DNA of 64,000 bases from positions 2,227,839-2,291,838 of the forward strand of contig NZ_CP012020.1 of assembly GCF_001183865.1 (NCBI RefSeq). The letters run 5' to 3'. The position numbers and the translations under genes are program-made. Under the pieces are notes generated by a model. It was not told where the DNA came from and made no database searches. It was given only the letters and a program-made list of their open reading frames with translations. Shown here one piece after another: positions 54,347-62,515 of the stretch. How positions within the stretch are numbered: position 1 is the stretch's first letter; every line of letters starts with the position of its first letter. Source of the DNA: Methylophilus sp. TWE2. Its GTDB lineage: Bacteria; Pseudomonadota; Gammaproteobacteria; Burkholderiales; Methylophilaceae.

Positions 54347-54739
54347 TCAGGCAGCGGCAGAAGGATGCTCGAAATGAGCGTTAATGGCCGTCATATCCAT
54401 GGCCTGCCACATCTGGATATGGTGTTGCAATTCATCTGCGTGCATGGCCCCTGTGACCATATCAATGACTACCCGGTCACGCACCACCATCAATGCAGGC
54501 ACTTGTTTCACCTGAAAGTTGGCTATCAAGTCCGTGGCAACATCAATATCCACAGTGACAAAGCGGATGTCCGGATACTGTTCCGCAGCCGCGGCAAACA
54601 CAGGATAAAACACCTGACATGGTTCACACCATGTCGCGGTGAATAGCAAGACCACAAAGTTTTCGGTGGCTACTTGCTGGTTGAACTGCTGCTGGCTTTC
54701 AATGGCGACCGGCAGTCTAGTGAGAGTGATGTCCTGCAT
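54347..54739 (-). CDS. Thioredoxin-like protein
   Basis: 130 aa, no signal peptide, so cytoplasmic. The thioredoxin fold is complete: FVVLLFTATWCEPCQVFYPVF (active-site Cys-Glu-Pro-Cys), IRFVTVDIDVATDLIANF and VKQVPALMVVRDRVV with the cis-Pro. The active site CEPC differs from the classical CGPC, which shifts redox potential. The start is separated by three bases from the stop of the small secreted protein gene at 54743; the pair and mxaD are probably one transcript. Confidence 0.85.
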   Translation of the reverse strand: MQDITLTRLPVAIESQQQFNQQVATENFVVLLFTATWCEPCQVFYPVFAAAAEQYPDIRFVTVDIDVATDLIANFQVKQVPALMVVRDRVVIDMVTGAMHADELQHHIQMWQAMDMTAINAHFEHPSAAA

Positions 54740-54742
54740 GAA

Positions 54743-55108
54743 CTACTCCTTGCGATAGGGAGCCCCTGCCAGCGGCAGGCGCTTAATGGTACTTAATGTC
54801 CAGTGCTGGGGACCAGCAATACTCTGCGAGCAACCGAGCTCTTTCTCCGGGGTTTCGGCAGTGAGCAGATGCTTGGTGTGATCCGCGGTTTGCACCTGCA
54901 TGAACCAGCGATCCACCCACACTTCGACGGGCTCCTCCTGCATAGCCATGGCGGATTCGGTCAGTTGCAATGACACCATTTTTCCGCCATGTGCCAGGCA
55001 AAGTGAGTCATCTGTTTCTATCAACCTGACCAGCGCTGGTTCTGCCTCGACTGCAAAACAGGATTGCGCGGCCACAAGTAAAAGCAACAGTAAAAAACGC
55101 ACTCGCAT
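54743..55108 (-). CDS. Small secreted protein in the mxa cluster
   Basis: 121 aa. Signal peptide MRVRFLLLLLLVAAQSCFA, then a mature part with two Cys (SLCLAHGGK and LGCSQSIAG) and the stretch VEVWVDRWFMQVQTADHTKHLLTAE. I do not recognise the family. In other methylotrophs mxaD is followed by mxaE and mxaH, of unknown function, so this gene occupies an mxaE/H-like position. Homology to them cannot be claimed from sight. It lies ten bases after mxaD. Confidence 0.65.
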   Translation of the reverse strand: MRVRFLLLLLLVAAQSCFAVEAEPALVRLIETDDSLCLAHGGKMVSLQLTESAMAMQEEPVEVWVDRWFMQVQTADHTKHLLTAETPEKELGCSQSIAGPQHWTLSTIKRLPLAGAPYRKE

Positions 55109-55118
55109 TGCGAAGCCC

Positions 55119-55715
55119 TTAGGCGCAGACTGACATGCCTATACTTTTAAAGATCGGGCGCATGGCCACGCAAACTTTCTGACGCCAATCCGTCCTACTA
55201 GCTGCGGCGGCATTACGGCCGTCTTTCAGCCCTTGCAGGCCTTCTTTAACGAAGGCATCCACGGCATTTTTAGCAGATTCATCGTCCTGGCCTGCAGGTG
55301 GCTCATTGCCGGTAAACGCGCGGTAGTAACGTGCGGTCCATACCACCTTGGCATTGCTGCCATCTGCACTCACCTTGATTTTGCCATTGAGCGAGCTGAC
55401 TGGCAGTGCTTCCAGGTCAATATCCCCGGACAAGCGGTAAGCCACCGTCATATCCGCAGCCGAGACTTCATCAATCTCCTGCAGCAACTGCTTGCCGTTT
55501 TTGAGGGTGAGCTTTTGCTGCTTGTCCCCCACCGTCTCACAGGCCGTCACTTGCGGGTGCCATTGTGCCAGGCCACAGGGTGCGCTGATACGCTTCCAGA
55601 CAGCCTCTGCCGACGCACCCACCTGGATGGATTCATCCGTTTTCTGCGGCGTAGGGCCATGCGCCCACACATTCGCACTCAACAATAATCCAGCCAGTAA
55701 TAAAGACCACTTCAT
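55119..55715 (-). CDS. mxaD: MxaD, periplasmic SRPBCC-family methanol oxidation protein
   Basis: 198 aa with signal peptide (WSLLLAGLLLSANVWA). The START/Bet v1-like fold is visible in DESIQVGASAEAVWKRIS, LAQWHPQVTACETVGD, QEIDEVSAADMTVAYRL and VWTARYYRAFTG. MxaD is thought to help methanol dehydrogenase interact with cytochrome cL. It is the last of the conserved mxa genes and lies 32 bases after mxaL. Confidence 0.9.
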   Translation of the reverse strand: MKWSLLLAGLLLSANVWAHGPTPQKTDESIQVGASAEAVWKRISAPCGLAQWHPQVTACETVGDKQQKLTLKNGKQLLQEIDEVSAADMTVAYRLSGDIDLEALPVSSLNGKIKVSADGSNAKVVWTARYYRAFTGNEPPAGQDDESAKNAVDAFVKEGLQGLKDGRNAAAASRTDWRQKVCVAMRPIFKSIGMSVCA

Positions 55716-55746
55716 GTTTACTCCTTCTCGATAAAATCTATGGGGA

Positions 55747-56844
55747 TCATCTGCCAGACCGCTTCAGCAACGGTAGCCTGTACCCGATGCCGCGCCAGAT
55801 GCGCCGCAGAACACCTATCCAGGTGCTACCGGCAAAGGTCAAGGCCAGGTAGACCAGCCAGGCGGCCGCCGCTGGCCAGGCCAGCCAGGGTCTGAGGTCG
55901 GTATCGGCCCAGCGCCAGGCGGTCATGCCTAACCCTGTCGCCCAGCCACTGCCTTGGGCGGCATCATCCAGGCGGACAAAATGCAAGCCGGTGGTCTCGG
56001 CCAGACGCTGCAAGTTCTGGGCGTCCAGCGCAGACAAATGTGCGTTTTCCAGTAATGTATTGCCTGGACCGTGCCCGGCATTACGGTCGTGCTGGCCTTG
56101 CTCCATGGCCAATACGGATAAGGTTTCTGCCATGCCAAAATTACCGAAGCGCTGCACTTCTTCCTGCTCCCAATAACCGGAAACCGCATTTTTTTCGTCC
56201 AGTTTGGGAATCTTGCTTGGTGTCGGTTTGCCCATACCCACCAGAAAACCCTGTACATCTCCTGGCTTGCCAGCATAAGTAGGCATATATCTGGGATTGG
56301 CTGGCGGCGCTTGTTGTCCATCGGTAAAAAACATCAGCCGCATCTGCTTACCTAATTGCGGCGCTTGCTCAAGCGCGTTATACAAACCATGGGCGATAAA
56401 GGAGTCTGCCGCCCAAGCCATCCGCCAATCCATACTGGCCACGGTCTGGTCCAAGGCCGCAAAATGACTGCAGACTTCGACCGGTTTGACGACATTCACT
56501 ACGTTACGCTCGGTGAACATGCCCAAAGCCACGTGCGAGCCGCAAGGCAAGGCGGACAAGGTTTTGCGTATGCTTTGCTTGGCTACTTGCAAGCGACTGA
56601 CACTTTTGCCACCCATCTGGTAATCGGGCACATTCATGCTTTGCGTAATGTCGACCACGAAATACCAGTCATAAACGCGGTTGGGCAGCATGAGATGCGG
56701 CTTGAACAAAGCCAGCGTCAACAAGAGCAACATCAAGACCAGGCTGAGTTTGCGCCAGAATGGGTAACCTCGATGGCCTGTGCTGAAACCAGCCAGCCAG
56801 GATCGCCTTTGATCTTTCAAGGCAGAAACACTGACTCCCATCAA
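55747..56844 (-). CDS. mxaL: MxaL, vWA-domain protein of methanol dehydrogenase maturation
   Basis: 365 aa. TM1 (LSLVLMLLLLTLALF) is followed by a von Willebrand A domain with metal-site motif DITQSMNVPD (DxTxS) and FFTDGQQAPP. A C-terminal helix (WLAWPAAAAWLVYLALTFAG) forms a second anchor. With MxaR, S, A, C and K it is required for calcium insertion into methanol dehydrogenase. Start and mxaK stop overlap by four bases (ATGA). Confidence 0.9.
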   Translation of the reverse strand: MMGVSVSALKDQRRSWLAGFSTGHRGYPFWRKLSLVLMLLLLTLALFKPHLMLPNRVYDWYFVVDITQSMNVPDYQMGGKSVSRLQVAKQSIRKTLSALPCGSHVALGMFTERNVVNVVKPVEVCSHFAALDQTVASMDWRMAWAADSFIAHGLYNALEQAPQLGKQMRLMFFTDGQQAPPANPRYMPTYAGKPGDVQGFLVGMGKPTPSKIPKLDEKNAVSGYWEQEEVQRFGNFGMAETLSVLAMEQGQHDRNAGHGPGNTLLENAHLSALDAQNLQRLAETTGLHFVRLDDAAQGSGWATGLGMTAWRWADTDLRPWLAWPAAAAWLVYLALTFAGSTWIGVLRRIWRGIGYRLPLLKRSGR

Positions 56845-57443
56845 GGCATGCCTCTTGGATTACCAGGCATGGCAGGCCAGCCACTTGGCTCTTGCTCGGC
56901 CTTGATTTGCTCATCTTCATACTGTTGCGGCCCGGACATGCCATGGGTGGTCGGCGACAGGCGCAATGCCAGATGATAGTTATATTTCGCTTCTGACCAG
57001 TCAGGATCTATACGCAAGGCTTTTTGATAGCTTTCCTTGGCCAGGGCAACCAGCGGCCCGGCTTCATCCCAGGCGGGCAGGCCACGCTGTTCGAGCAGGC
57101 GGGTGGCGGTGCGCATGTAAATATTGCCGGAATTGAAATAGGCCTGCTTGCGTAGCGGATCGGCCTCGCTCACTTTACTGATCAAGGCGGCAAATTGCGC
57201 CAGGGCCTGCTCAGGCTTGAGCTGGTTGTCATAAAACACAGCATTGGCGAACAGTGCCTGTGGGGTCTGGTTGGCGCCCAGAAGGGTGTTTTGAATCAAT
57301 ACATGCGGCACCAGGCTATGGCGATACACCTGTGCCTGATAGATTTCAACCAGTTGCCTGGCCAACATCACCAAAGAAACCAGCATGAGCACGCCTGCCC
57401 ATAGCACGCCGCGCCGCATCACGCTTGCAAACTTTTCATTCAT
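56841..57443 (-). CDS. mxaK: MxaK, membrane protein with TPR-like region
   Basis: 200 aa counted from MNEKFASVMRRGV, whose ATG overlaps the mxaC stop by four bases. A single membrane helix (VLWAGVLMLVSLVMLARQLV) precedes a periplasmic TPR-like part (LLGANQTPQALFANAVFYDNQLKPEQALAQFAALIS, YQKALRIDPDWSEAKYNYHLAL). The C-terminal region is Pro-rich. It is part of the Ca-insertion module of methanol dehydrogenase. Confidence 0.88.
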   Translation of the reverse strand: MNEKFASVMRRGVLWAGVLMLVSLVMLARQLVEIYQAQVYRHSLVPHVLIQNTLLGANQTPQALFANAVFYDNQLKPEQALAQFAALISKVSEADPLRKQAYFNSGNIYMRTATRLLEQRGLPAWDEAGPLVALAKESYQKALRIDPDWSEAKYNYHLALRLSPTTHGMSGPQQYEDEQIKAEQEPSGWPAMPGNPRGMP

Positions 57444-58471
57444 GCCTGCCACCGCTTCAACTCCAGTCCAAACATACACATCAGTAATACCGCTGCCAGC
57501 CAGGCCAACCAGTACGCATACTGGCTTAAATCCTGCCTGGACACTGGTTCAAGATACCTGGTCGGTTTATTTTTCAAGGTGGCAATATCGCGCACTGCCG
57601 CCATCACCGCTTCCGGATTTTCAGCTTCATAAACCCGGTAAGGCACATTCAGCGTTTGAAAATACTCATGCAGGGCATATTCTGGATAAGCATCGATATT
57701 TTCACCTTCTGCCAGGCTTTGCTTGAGGCTGACACCGCTTTCAGAACGCAGATAAATCCAGTAGAGCGAGGCTTGCTGGCGCATGAACATGGCACGCAAC
57801 ATATCCTGGGTTTTACCATCCAAATGTGCCCCGCCATCCGACACCAGCACCATGGCCCGGGCACCCGTCACCGGCTGGTCAGCAAAATAATCAAGCGCCA
57901 TGCCCAAGCCACGCGCCACCGCAGTGAAACCCATTCCGCCGGCCTCGGTAGCATCCAGTGCTGCCTGTACAAAACCACGGTCATTGCCCAGGGGCGCAGC
58001 CAGAATAGGCGAGGTACTGAAGGTCACCATGCCCATCAGGTCATCATGGCCTTGTGCCACCAGGGTTTTAAGTACCTGTCGTGCCACTTCCATTTTTGGG
58101 ACGCGGTCAGCGGCATCGCCTCTTTTCACAAAGGGCTCATTCATGCTGGCACTACGGTCAAGCACGATCATCACATGTGCACCGCGACCGACTTTCTCAA
58201 CGTATTGCGACTTCAGGTAGGGGCCGGCCAAGGCAACACTCAACGCCACGATCAGCGCGCTAATGGCTATTTTCCAGGTGCGATCCAGCCACACTGACAA
58301 GGGATCCGCGGGCAAGCCCTGCAAGGCGGGATGCGCAAAATTCATTTGCCCATGCAATATCCATGGCAAGACTGCCAGTGGTAATAAGAGCAACGGCCAG
58401 AGATTCGCCAGCCCCCAATCATCACCAAAACCGGCAGCCATGAGTACTGCCTGAGCGCCTTCATGCCACAT
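57440..58471 (-). CDS. mxaC: MxaC, vWA-domain protein of methanol dehydrogenase maturation
   Basis: 343 aa. An N-terminal helix pair (LWPLLLLPLAVLPWIL, then ALIVALSVALAGPYL) anchors a vWA domain with MIDAS motif VLDRSASMNEPF (DxSxS) and LVSDGGAHLDGK. A C-terminal helix (WLAWLAAVLLMCMFGLEL) follows. The family is related to BatA/BatB proteins that work with MoxR ATPases. It is coupled to mxaK and two bases from mxaA. Confidence 0.92.
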   Translation of the reverse strand: MWHEGAQAVLMAAGFGDDWGLANLWPLLLLPLAVLPWILHGQMNFAHPALQGLPADPLSVWLDRTWKIAISALIVALSVALAGPYLKSQYVEKVGRGAHVMIVLDRSASMNEPFVKRGDAADRVPKMEVARQVLKTLVAQGHDDLMGMVTFSTSPILAAPLGNDRGFVQAALDATEAGGMGFTAVARGLGMALDYFADQPVTGARAMVLVSDGGAHLDGKTQDMLRAMFMRQQASLYWIYLRSESGVSLKQSLAEGENIDAYPEYALHEYFQTLNVPYRVYEAENPEAVMAAVRDIATLKNKPTRYLEPVSRQDLSQYAYWLAWLAAVLLMCMFGLELKRWQA

Positions 58472-58473
58472 GC

Positions 58474-59400
58474 TCAGGAAATCTCCACCTGACTCAAGGT
58501 TTTAGCCAGCTGTTTCAGTTTACCCAGCGAACAGGCGGCTGGTTTACCGGCAAAAAAAGTGTGCTGCAAGTCTTGGTAGAAATCTTGCAAAGCCTCGCTG
58601 TAGGGCTGGATAGCCTGGTGAGTCGCCAATAGTTTGGGCAAGTTTTCTGCCGTGACCACGTAGCCCGCAAACTGGTCCACGGCACGGCTGAGTAATTGCA
58701 TCGCCTGCATGGGAGCATGCGCCTGTTGCTCTTTGAGCGCACGCATCGCCCGCCAGGCCTGCCTGAACGGCATGCGTTTTTCTTGCGGCAACTGGATCAC
58801 ACCAAAGTACCAGAGCATGTAAACCAGGCCCAGACCAAATGCACCTGCCCAGCCAGCGAGCTGCCAAAGCTGGCGTGACAGCGGCCAGGCAGGCAGTGGC
58901 ACATCGGGATACAATTTGACATGTTCTGCATCAATACGCGCTGGCAACAGGCTGGAAACAATGACTTTATCTGCAGGCACATCCACCGTCAGGCGTTGCT
59001 GACCACGCTTGAATTCAAGATGCAGTTTTTTCAGCGGCATGGTTTTCACCGTATCGCCCGCAACAAATATCTGCCAGTCGATATCAAGCAGAATCAGTCG
59101 TTCCTGCTTGGTATCCTTGATCTCCCAGTGAGCCTCGCGTAACTCGATCGCCTCATTCTGCGCAGGTGCTGGCAGACTGGAGGCGTCCAGTTCAAATCCT
59201 GGTGGCACATGCAAGGTAATATGCTGTGTTGCAATACTGCCCAGCGTGTAATCCACTTCACGCGTCGCGCTCTCGGCTCGCACCTGCATCTGATCGCTGT
59301 TTGCCGCAAAAGTCTCATTGAGACCAGTCAGGCAGAACAACAAGCTACCCAGCATCAGCAGACCTGCTTTAATTTTCATGTTGTATGAGTCCGCGCTCAT
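58474..59400 (-). CDS. mxaA: MxaA, methanol dehydrogenase calcium-insertion protein
   Basis: 308 aa from MSADSYNM, whose ATG overlaps the mxaS stop by four bases. A signal-like helix (GLLMLGSLLFCLTGLNETFA), a periplasmic beta domain (VDYTLGSIATQHITLHVPPGFELD, WQIFVAGDTVKTMPLK) and a second membrane helix (WQLAGWAGAFGLGLVYMLWYFGV) precede a cytoplasmic helical tail with DUF4381-like features. MxaA mutants in other methylotrophs make Ca-free, inactive enzyme. Confidence 0.9.
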   Translation of the reverse strand: MSADSYNMKIKAGLLMLGSLLFCLTGLNETFAANSDQMQVRAESATREVDYTLGSIATQHITLHVPPGFELDASSLPAPAQNEAIELREAHWEIKDTKQERLILLDIDWQIFVAGDTVKTMPLKKLHLEFKRGQQRLTVDVPADKVIVSSLLPARIDAEHVKLYPDVPLPAWPLSRQLWQLAGWAGAFGLGLVYMLWYFGVIQLPQEKRMPFRQAWRAMRALKEQQAHAPMQAMQLLSRAVDQFAGYVVTAENLPKLLATHQAIQPYSEALQDFYQDLQHTFFAGKPAACSLGKLKQLAKTLSQVEIS

Positions 59401-60344
59401 GCCATGGTCTCCATTAAATGTCGGCTGACATCTTCCGCACGCCAGCCAGGACTCAGCCACAATGGGGCACGTGTGCCTGCTTTTAATAGCTTTGCATTCA
59501 GTGCCTGTTTCTGCTGTTGGGCATTGGCGACGATCTGCTGATGCAAGCGACGCCTGAGCATCCAGCTGCGCTCTTCACCTGTCTCCATGTCACGTAACCT
59601 TGCCCAGCCAAAGGCGGGCAAGCCTTCCGTGGCGGAGCGGTCACGCAGAACCACCGGAATCACATCGTGACCCTGACCTGCTTGTAGTGTTTTTTGTAAC
59701 AAGTCATCGGACCAGTAAAAATCTGACAGCAGGAAGACCAGCGCACGTTGTGGCCCTATCGCTTCCATTGCTTCAGGCATTGCCGTTGCGCCGCTGCCTT
59801 TCCCCTCCCTGGCAACTGTTTCTTGCCAGTATCTGGTCATTTGCTGTGCAACCATGTGTGCGGTGCCGGGTTGAAAAGTAGGCATGACCTGCCAGGCCGG
59901 GATAGAGGTGTCCGCTGCCGCACGCATGCCAAATGCATCGCCCTGCCTCGTCGCTGACCAGGCAAGCGAAGAGACAAACTCAGTCACCTGCTGCCGCATG
60001 TTCGATTCACCCTCAAAAAACATGGAGCTTGAGAGATCAACAATGGCAAAGACACGGATCGCCGCACGTTCAAGATAGGTCCTCACCAGCCATTGACGGG
60101 GGACGGTACGCACACTCGCCCTGATATCGATACGCTTTGGATCAGGACATGCCAGCAAAGAAGAGAACCCGGCAAAATCACTGCCATTCCCATGATGGGC
60201 AGTCAGAGTCGCCCCGGCGTGATAGGACTTGGAACGCCACTGAATCGAGTAAAAAAACAGTGACGGCTCAAACGCGCTGTGTACGCGGGAAACGGGGCCG
60301 GACATGGCACTAGGCGCAGACGAATTGGCCATCATTGGGATCAA
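59397..60344 (-). CDS. mxaS: MxaS, DUF58-family methanol oxidation protein
   Basis: 315 aa, soluble. The DUF58/vWA-like core includes DPKRIDIRASVRTVPRQWLVRTYLERAAIRVFAIVDLSSSM-type sequence (Asp and Ser of the MIDAS-like DLSSSM) and LVFLLSDFYWSDDLLQ. Proteins of this family are normally partners of MoxR ATPases, here MxaR, 20 bases upstream on the same strand. It is coupled to mxaA downstream. Confidence 0.9.
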   Translation of the reverse strand: MIPMMANSSAPSAMSGPVSRVHSAFEPSLFFYSIQWRSKSYHAGATLTAHHGNGSDFAGFSSLLACPDPKRIDIRASVRTVPRQWLVRTYLERAAIRVFAIVDLSSSMFFEGESNMRQQVTEFVSSLAWSATRQGDAFGMRAAADTSIPAWQVMPTFQPGTAHMVAQQMTRYWQETVAREGKGSGATAMPEAMEAIGPQRALVFLLSDFYWSDDLLQKTLQAGQGHDVIPVVLRDRSATEGLPAFGWARLRDMETGEERSWMLRRRLHQQIVANAQQQKQALNAKLLKAGTRAPLWLSPGWRAEDVSRHLMETMA

Positions 60345-60364
60345 CCTTTTGCCTGATCATTACC

Positions 60365-61384
60365 TTAAGGTGCGGACACGTTGTCGAGCACCGCTTGCAA
60401 CAGCAGTGGTGCGAGGCGCTCATGCTGCAAGGCATACGCGCCATTGAAGAACACACGATGCGTCACCACAAATGGCCATACGGCGCGAATATCATCTGGC
60501 GTTAAATAATCGCGACCTTCCAGCCAGGCACGTGTCCGTGCGCTGCGCATCAGCATCGCCATGCCGCGCGGGCTGGCACCACCCGCCAGCAACCGTGACA
60601 TATCGACATCCGGCAGCTGAATGCCTGCCGCCTGCGGGTCTTTCAACACCCGCCACAAATCGACCGCGTAGTTCTGCAATGGCATTTCAGCGCGGACGGT
60701 AGATTGAACGGCCTCAGCCACCGCATTGAGTTGATCGTAAGGGGTCAATCCTGACGGCTGCTGGCTGACCAGCGCATCAACATCATAAAAACGGGTGTCA
60801 AACATCAGCGCACGCTGCAGATCTTTATCATCCGGCGCCTTGACGGATATTTCCATCAGGAAACGGTCGCGGGCCGCAGCTGGGATTTCAAACGTTTCTT
60901 CACGCTCCAGACGATTTCGATCGGCGAACACGGTCAGGTGCGGAAAATGGTATTCACGGTTAAAGGCGTTGACCGAGCGCTCGGCCATCAAGCGCAGAAA
61001 CAAGGCATGCGCCTGTGGGCGGGCACGGTTGATCTCGTTGAAAAAGAAGACGGATAACGCCTCATCATGTTGTAATAACGGCCCTGGCTTGACTGCGGCC
61101 TGGCCGCGCTCGTCAATATAGGCATGATAGAGAAAGTCACTGGGCATCAGGTCGATGGCGCCTTCAATCCGCTGATAACCACCGCCCAGCAAATGTGCCG
61201 CAGCGCGCAGCAAGGTGGTCTTACCGACACCCACATCGCCTTCCAGCAACACATGGCCGCGCGAAAAAATGGCAATGGTCAGCGCACGAATTTGCTCTGG
61301 CATGCCAACGACGACAGTGTTTAATGCTTGTTCAAACGCCAGCGCGCGTTCGCGCCAGGCTGGCAACTCAATGTTGTTTTCCAT
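60365..61384 (-). CDS. mxaR: MxaR, MoxR-family AAA+ ATPase
   Basis: 339 aa from MENNIELPAWRER. Walker A is LLEGDVGVGKTTLLRA, Walker B VFFFNEINRARPQ, and the arginine region is FADRNRLEREETFEIPAAARDRFLM. MoxR ATPases act as chaperones for cofactor insertion; in this cluster the target is methanol dehydrogenase. The start chosen aligns with MoxR N-termini; an upstream in-frame start would add 15 residues. A 127-base spacer with a palindrome separates it from mxaI. Confidence 0.93.
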   Translation of the reverse strand: MENNIELPAWRERALAFEQALNTVVVGMPEQIRALTIAIFSRGHVLLEGDVGVGKTTLLRAAAHLLGGGYQRIEGAIDLMPSDFLYHAYIDERGQAAVKPGPLLQHDEALSVFFFNEINRARPQAHALFLRLMAERSVNAFNREYHFPHLTVFADRNRLEREETFEIPAAARDRFLMEISVKAPDDKDLQRALMFDTRFYDVDALVSQQPSGLTPYDQLNAVAEAVQSTVRAEMPLQNYAVDLWRVLKDPQAAGIQLPDVDMSRLLAGGASPRGMAMLMRSARTRAWLEGRDYLTPDDIRAVWPFVVTHRVFFNGAYALQHERLAPLLLQAVLDNVSAP

Positions 61385-61419
61385 ACATAATCCATGATTC
61401 GGGATGAAACAGGCCACTA

Positions 61420-61437
61420 TCGACTGCATGCAGTCGA
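61420..61437. promoter_or_regulatory. 18-base perfect palindrome between mxaI and mxaR
   Basis: TCGACTGCATGCAGTCGA is fully self-complementary over 18 bases. Nearby GTCGACACCGG and GCCGACACCGG repeat on the same strand. It lies in the mxaI-mxaR spacer and may be an mRNA stem where the abundant mxaFJGI message is trimmed or attenuated. Confidence 0.55.
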
Positions 61438-61511
61438 CACCGGTATGTCACATACTGGGGATGAAGCCGACACCGGAAACGATGTCAGCTTCCTTGGGGG
61501 GATTTTTTTGA

Positions 61512-61787
61512 TTACTTCACGTCAAACACGAAATTGCCGCTGGATTTTGCGTTGGCAATGCGTTTTGCATTACGCTCATCCATGGCTTTGATGGCTTGCT
61601 CTTGTTTGTTGAGCTCTACCGGATCATGTTTCGGGTCATATTTTGAACCCGCAATTTTTTCCGGATAGCCTGGTTTGGCTTCCCAGCAGTTGCCGGCTTC
61701 TTTACAAGTTTGACCGTCGTATGCCAGGGCCTGATTTGACACTGCAAACACACCGGCGACTGCCAGTAATGTCAATACGTGTTTCAT
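61512..61787 (-). CDS. mxaI: Methanol dehydrogenase small (beta) subunit
   Basis: 91-aa precursor. Signal peptide MKHVLTLLAVAGVFAVSNQALA, then the mature subunit YDGQTCKEAGNCWEAKPGYPEKI with the two conserved Cys, followed by a Lys-rich helix (LNKQEQAIKAMDERNAKRIANAK). It wraps around MxaF in the periplasmic a2b2 enzyme. AAGGAG precedes the ATG. The start at 61787 is preferred to one six codons upstream, which would spoil the signal peptide. Confidence 0.96.
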   Translation of the reverse strand: MKHVLTLLAVAGVFAVSNQALAYDGQTCKEAGNCWEAKPGYPEKIAGSKYDPKHDPVELNKQEQAIKAMDERNAKRIANAKSSGNFVFDVK

Positions 61788-61869
61788 CACTTTCTCCTTA
61801 ATCACAAATTAGCTGGTGTCTTGTTTTAATTACCGGAATGCCCACCAGCGAGACGATCCGGCAATCCTG

Positions 61870-62490
61870 TTAACCGTGCGGGGCTGCGCCACCGTTTTTC
61901 TGGTTTTCTTCTGCTTGATGACGAATCCAGGCAATAATCTGAATAATTTCGTCGACTTGCAGGCGGCCTTGTTGTGGCCCCATCATGCCGGCTGCGCCAC
62001 CATAAATCGTTTCAAAAATGCCTTTGTCCGTTTCATTTTTGGGATAGGTCCAATATTCATCCGCCAGGGCCGGGCCTAACTTGCCTTCCGCCAAATGCCC
62101 GTGGCATCCAGAACAGGCCGTTGAAAACAGCGTATAGCCTTTTTTGATGGCCTCTTCATTGTTGCGATATGGATTTTCGCCTGTTGCAAGAAAGTGCTTG
62201 GCTTCGGGGGTGAAGGTTTCATCCTCCATCGGCGAGACATCCAGCACATCGCCGGACAGCGTGCCACGGAACTCCAGTGCGGGACCATCTTTTAAAGCGA
62301 GCTGCACAGGCGCACTCTTAGCGCTCTCTTTGGCATTTGCAGACGCATCCTCTTTCGCACAGGCCACCGTTAAAAAAGCAGCCATCACCAGGCCTGATAC
62401 GCCAAAAGCCACCGCCAGCTGCTGTTTTGCACGACGTGATTGCGGATGTTGACCCTGCAATTGTTGAGATTCTTTCAATTCAAACTCCAA
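61870..62490 (-). CDS. mxaG: Cytochrome cL, electron acceptor of methanol dehydrogenase
   Basis: 206 aa. Haem motif CSGCHGHLAEGKLGP, GENPYRNNEEAIKKGYTLFSTA upstream of it and the Met-containing loop GAAGMMGPQQGRLQVDEIIQII place it in the cytochrome cL family, which takes electrons from MxaF PQQ. The N-terminus is unusually long (about 25 hydrophilic residues before a hydrophobic helix ending VACAKED), so the real export signal may begin later or be atypical. The C-terminus is short (ENQKNGGAAPHG). Confidence 0.93.
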   Translation of the reverse strand: MEFELKESQQLQGQHPQSRRAKQQLAVAFGVSGLVMAAFLTVACAKEDASANAKESAKSAPVQLALKDGPALEFRGTLSGDVLDVSPMEDETFTPEAKHFLATGENPYRNNEEAIKKGYTLFSTACSGCHGHLAEGKLGPALADEYWTYPKNETDKGIFETIYGGAAGMMGPQQGRLQVDEIIQIIAWIRHQAEENQKNGGAAPHG

Positions 62491-62515
62491 AACTTGATTA
62501 ACAAAATAGGGTGAC

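Noticed and set aside
54181..54384. A 67-codon rightward frame between the propeller and thioredoxin genes with a Cys-x2-Cys motif
   Set aside because: No ribosome binding site, overlaps the 3' end of the thioredoxin gene and the start of the propeller gene on the opposite strand, and shows no family match. Kept out of the gene list.
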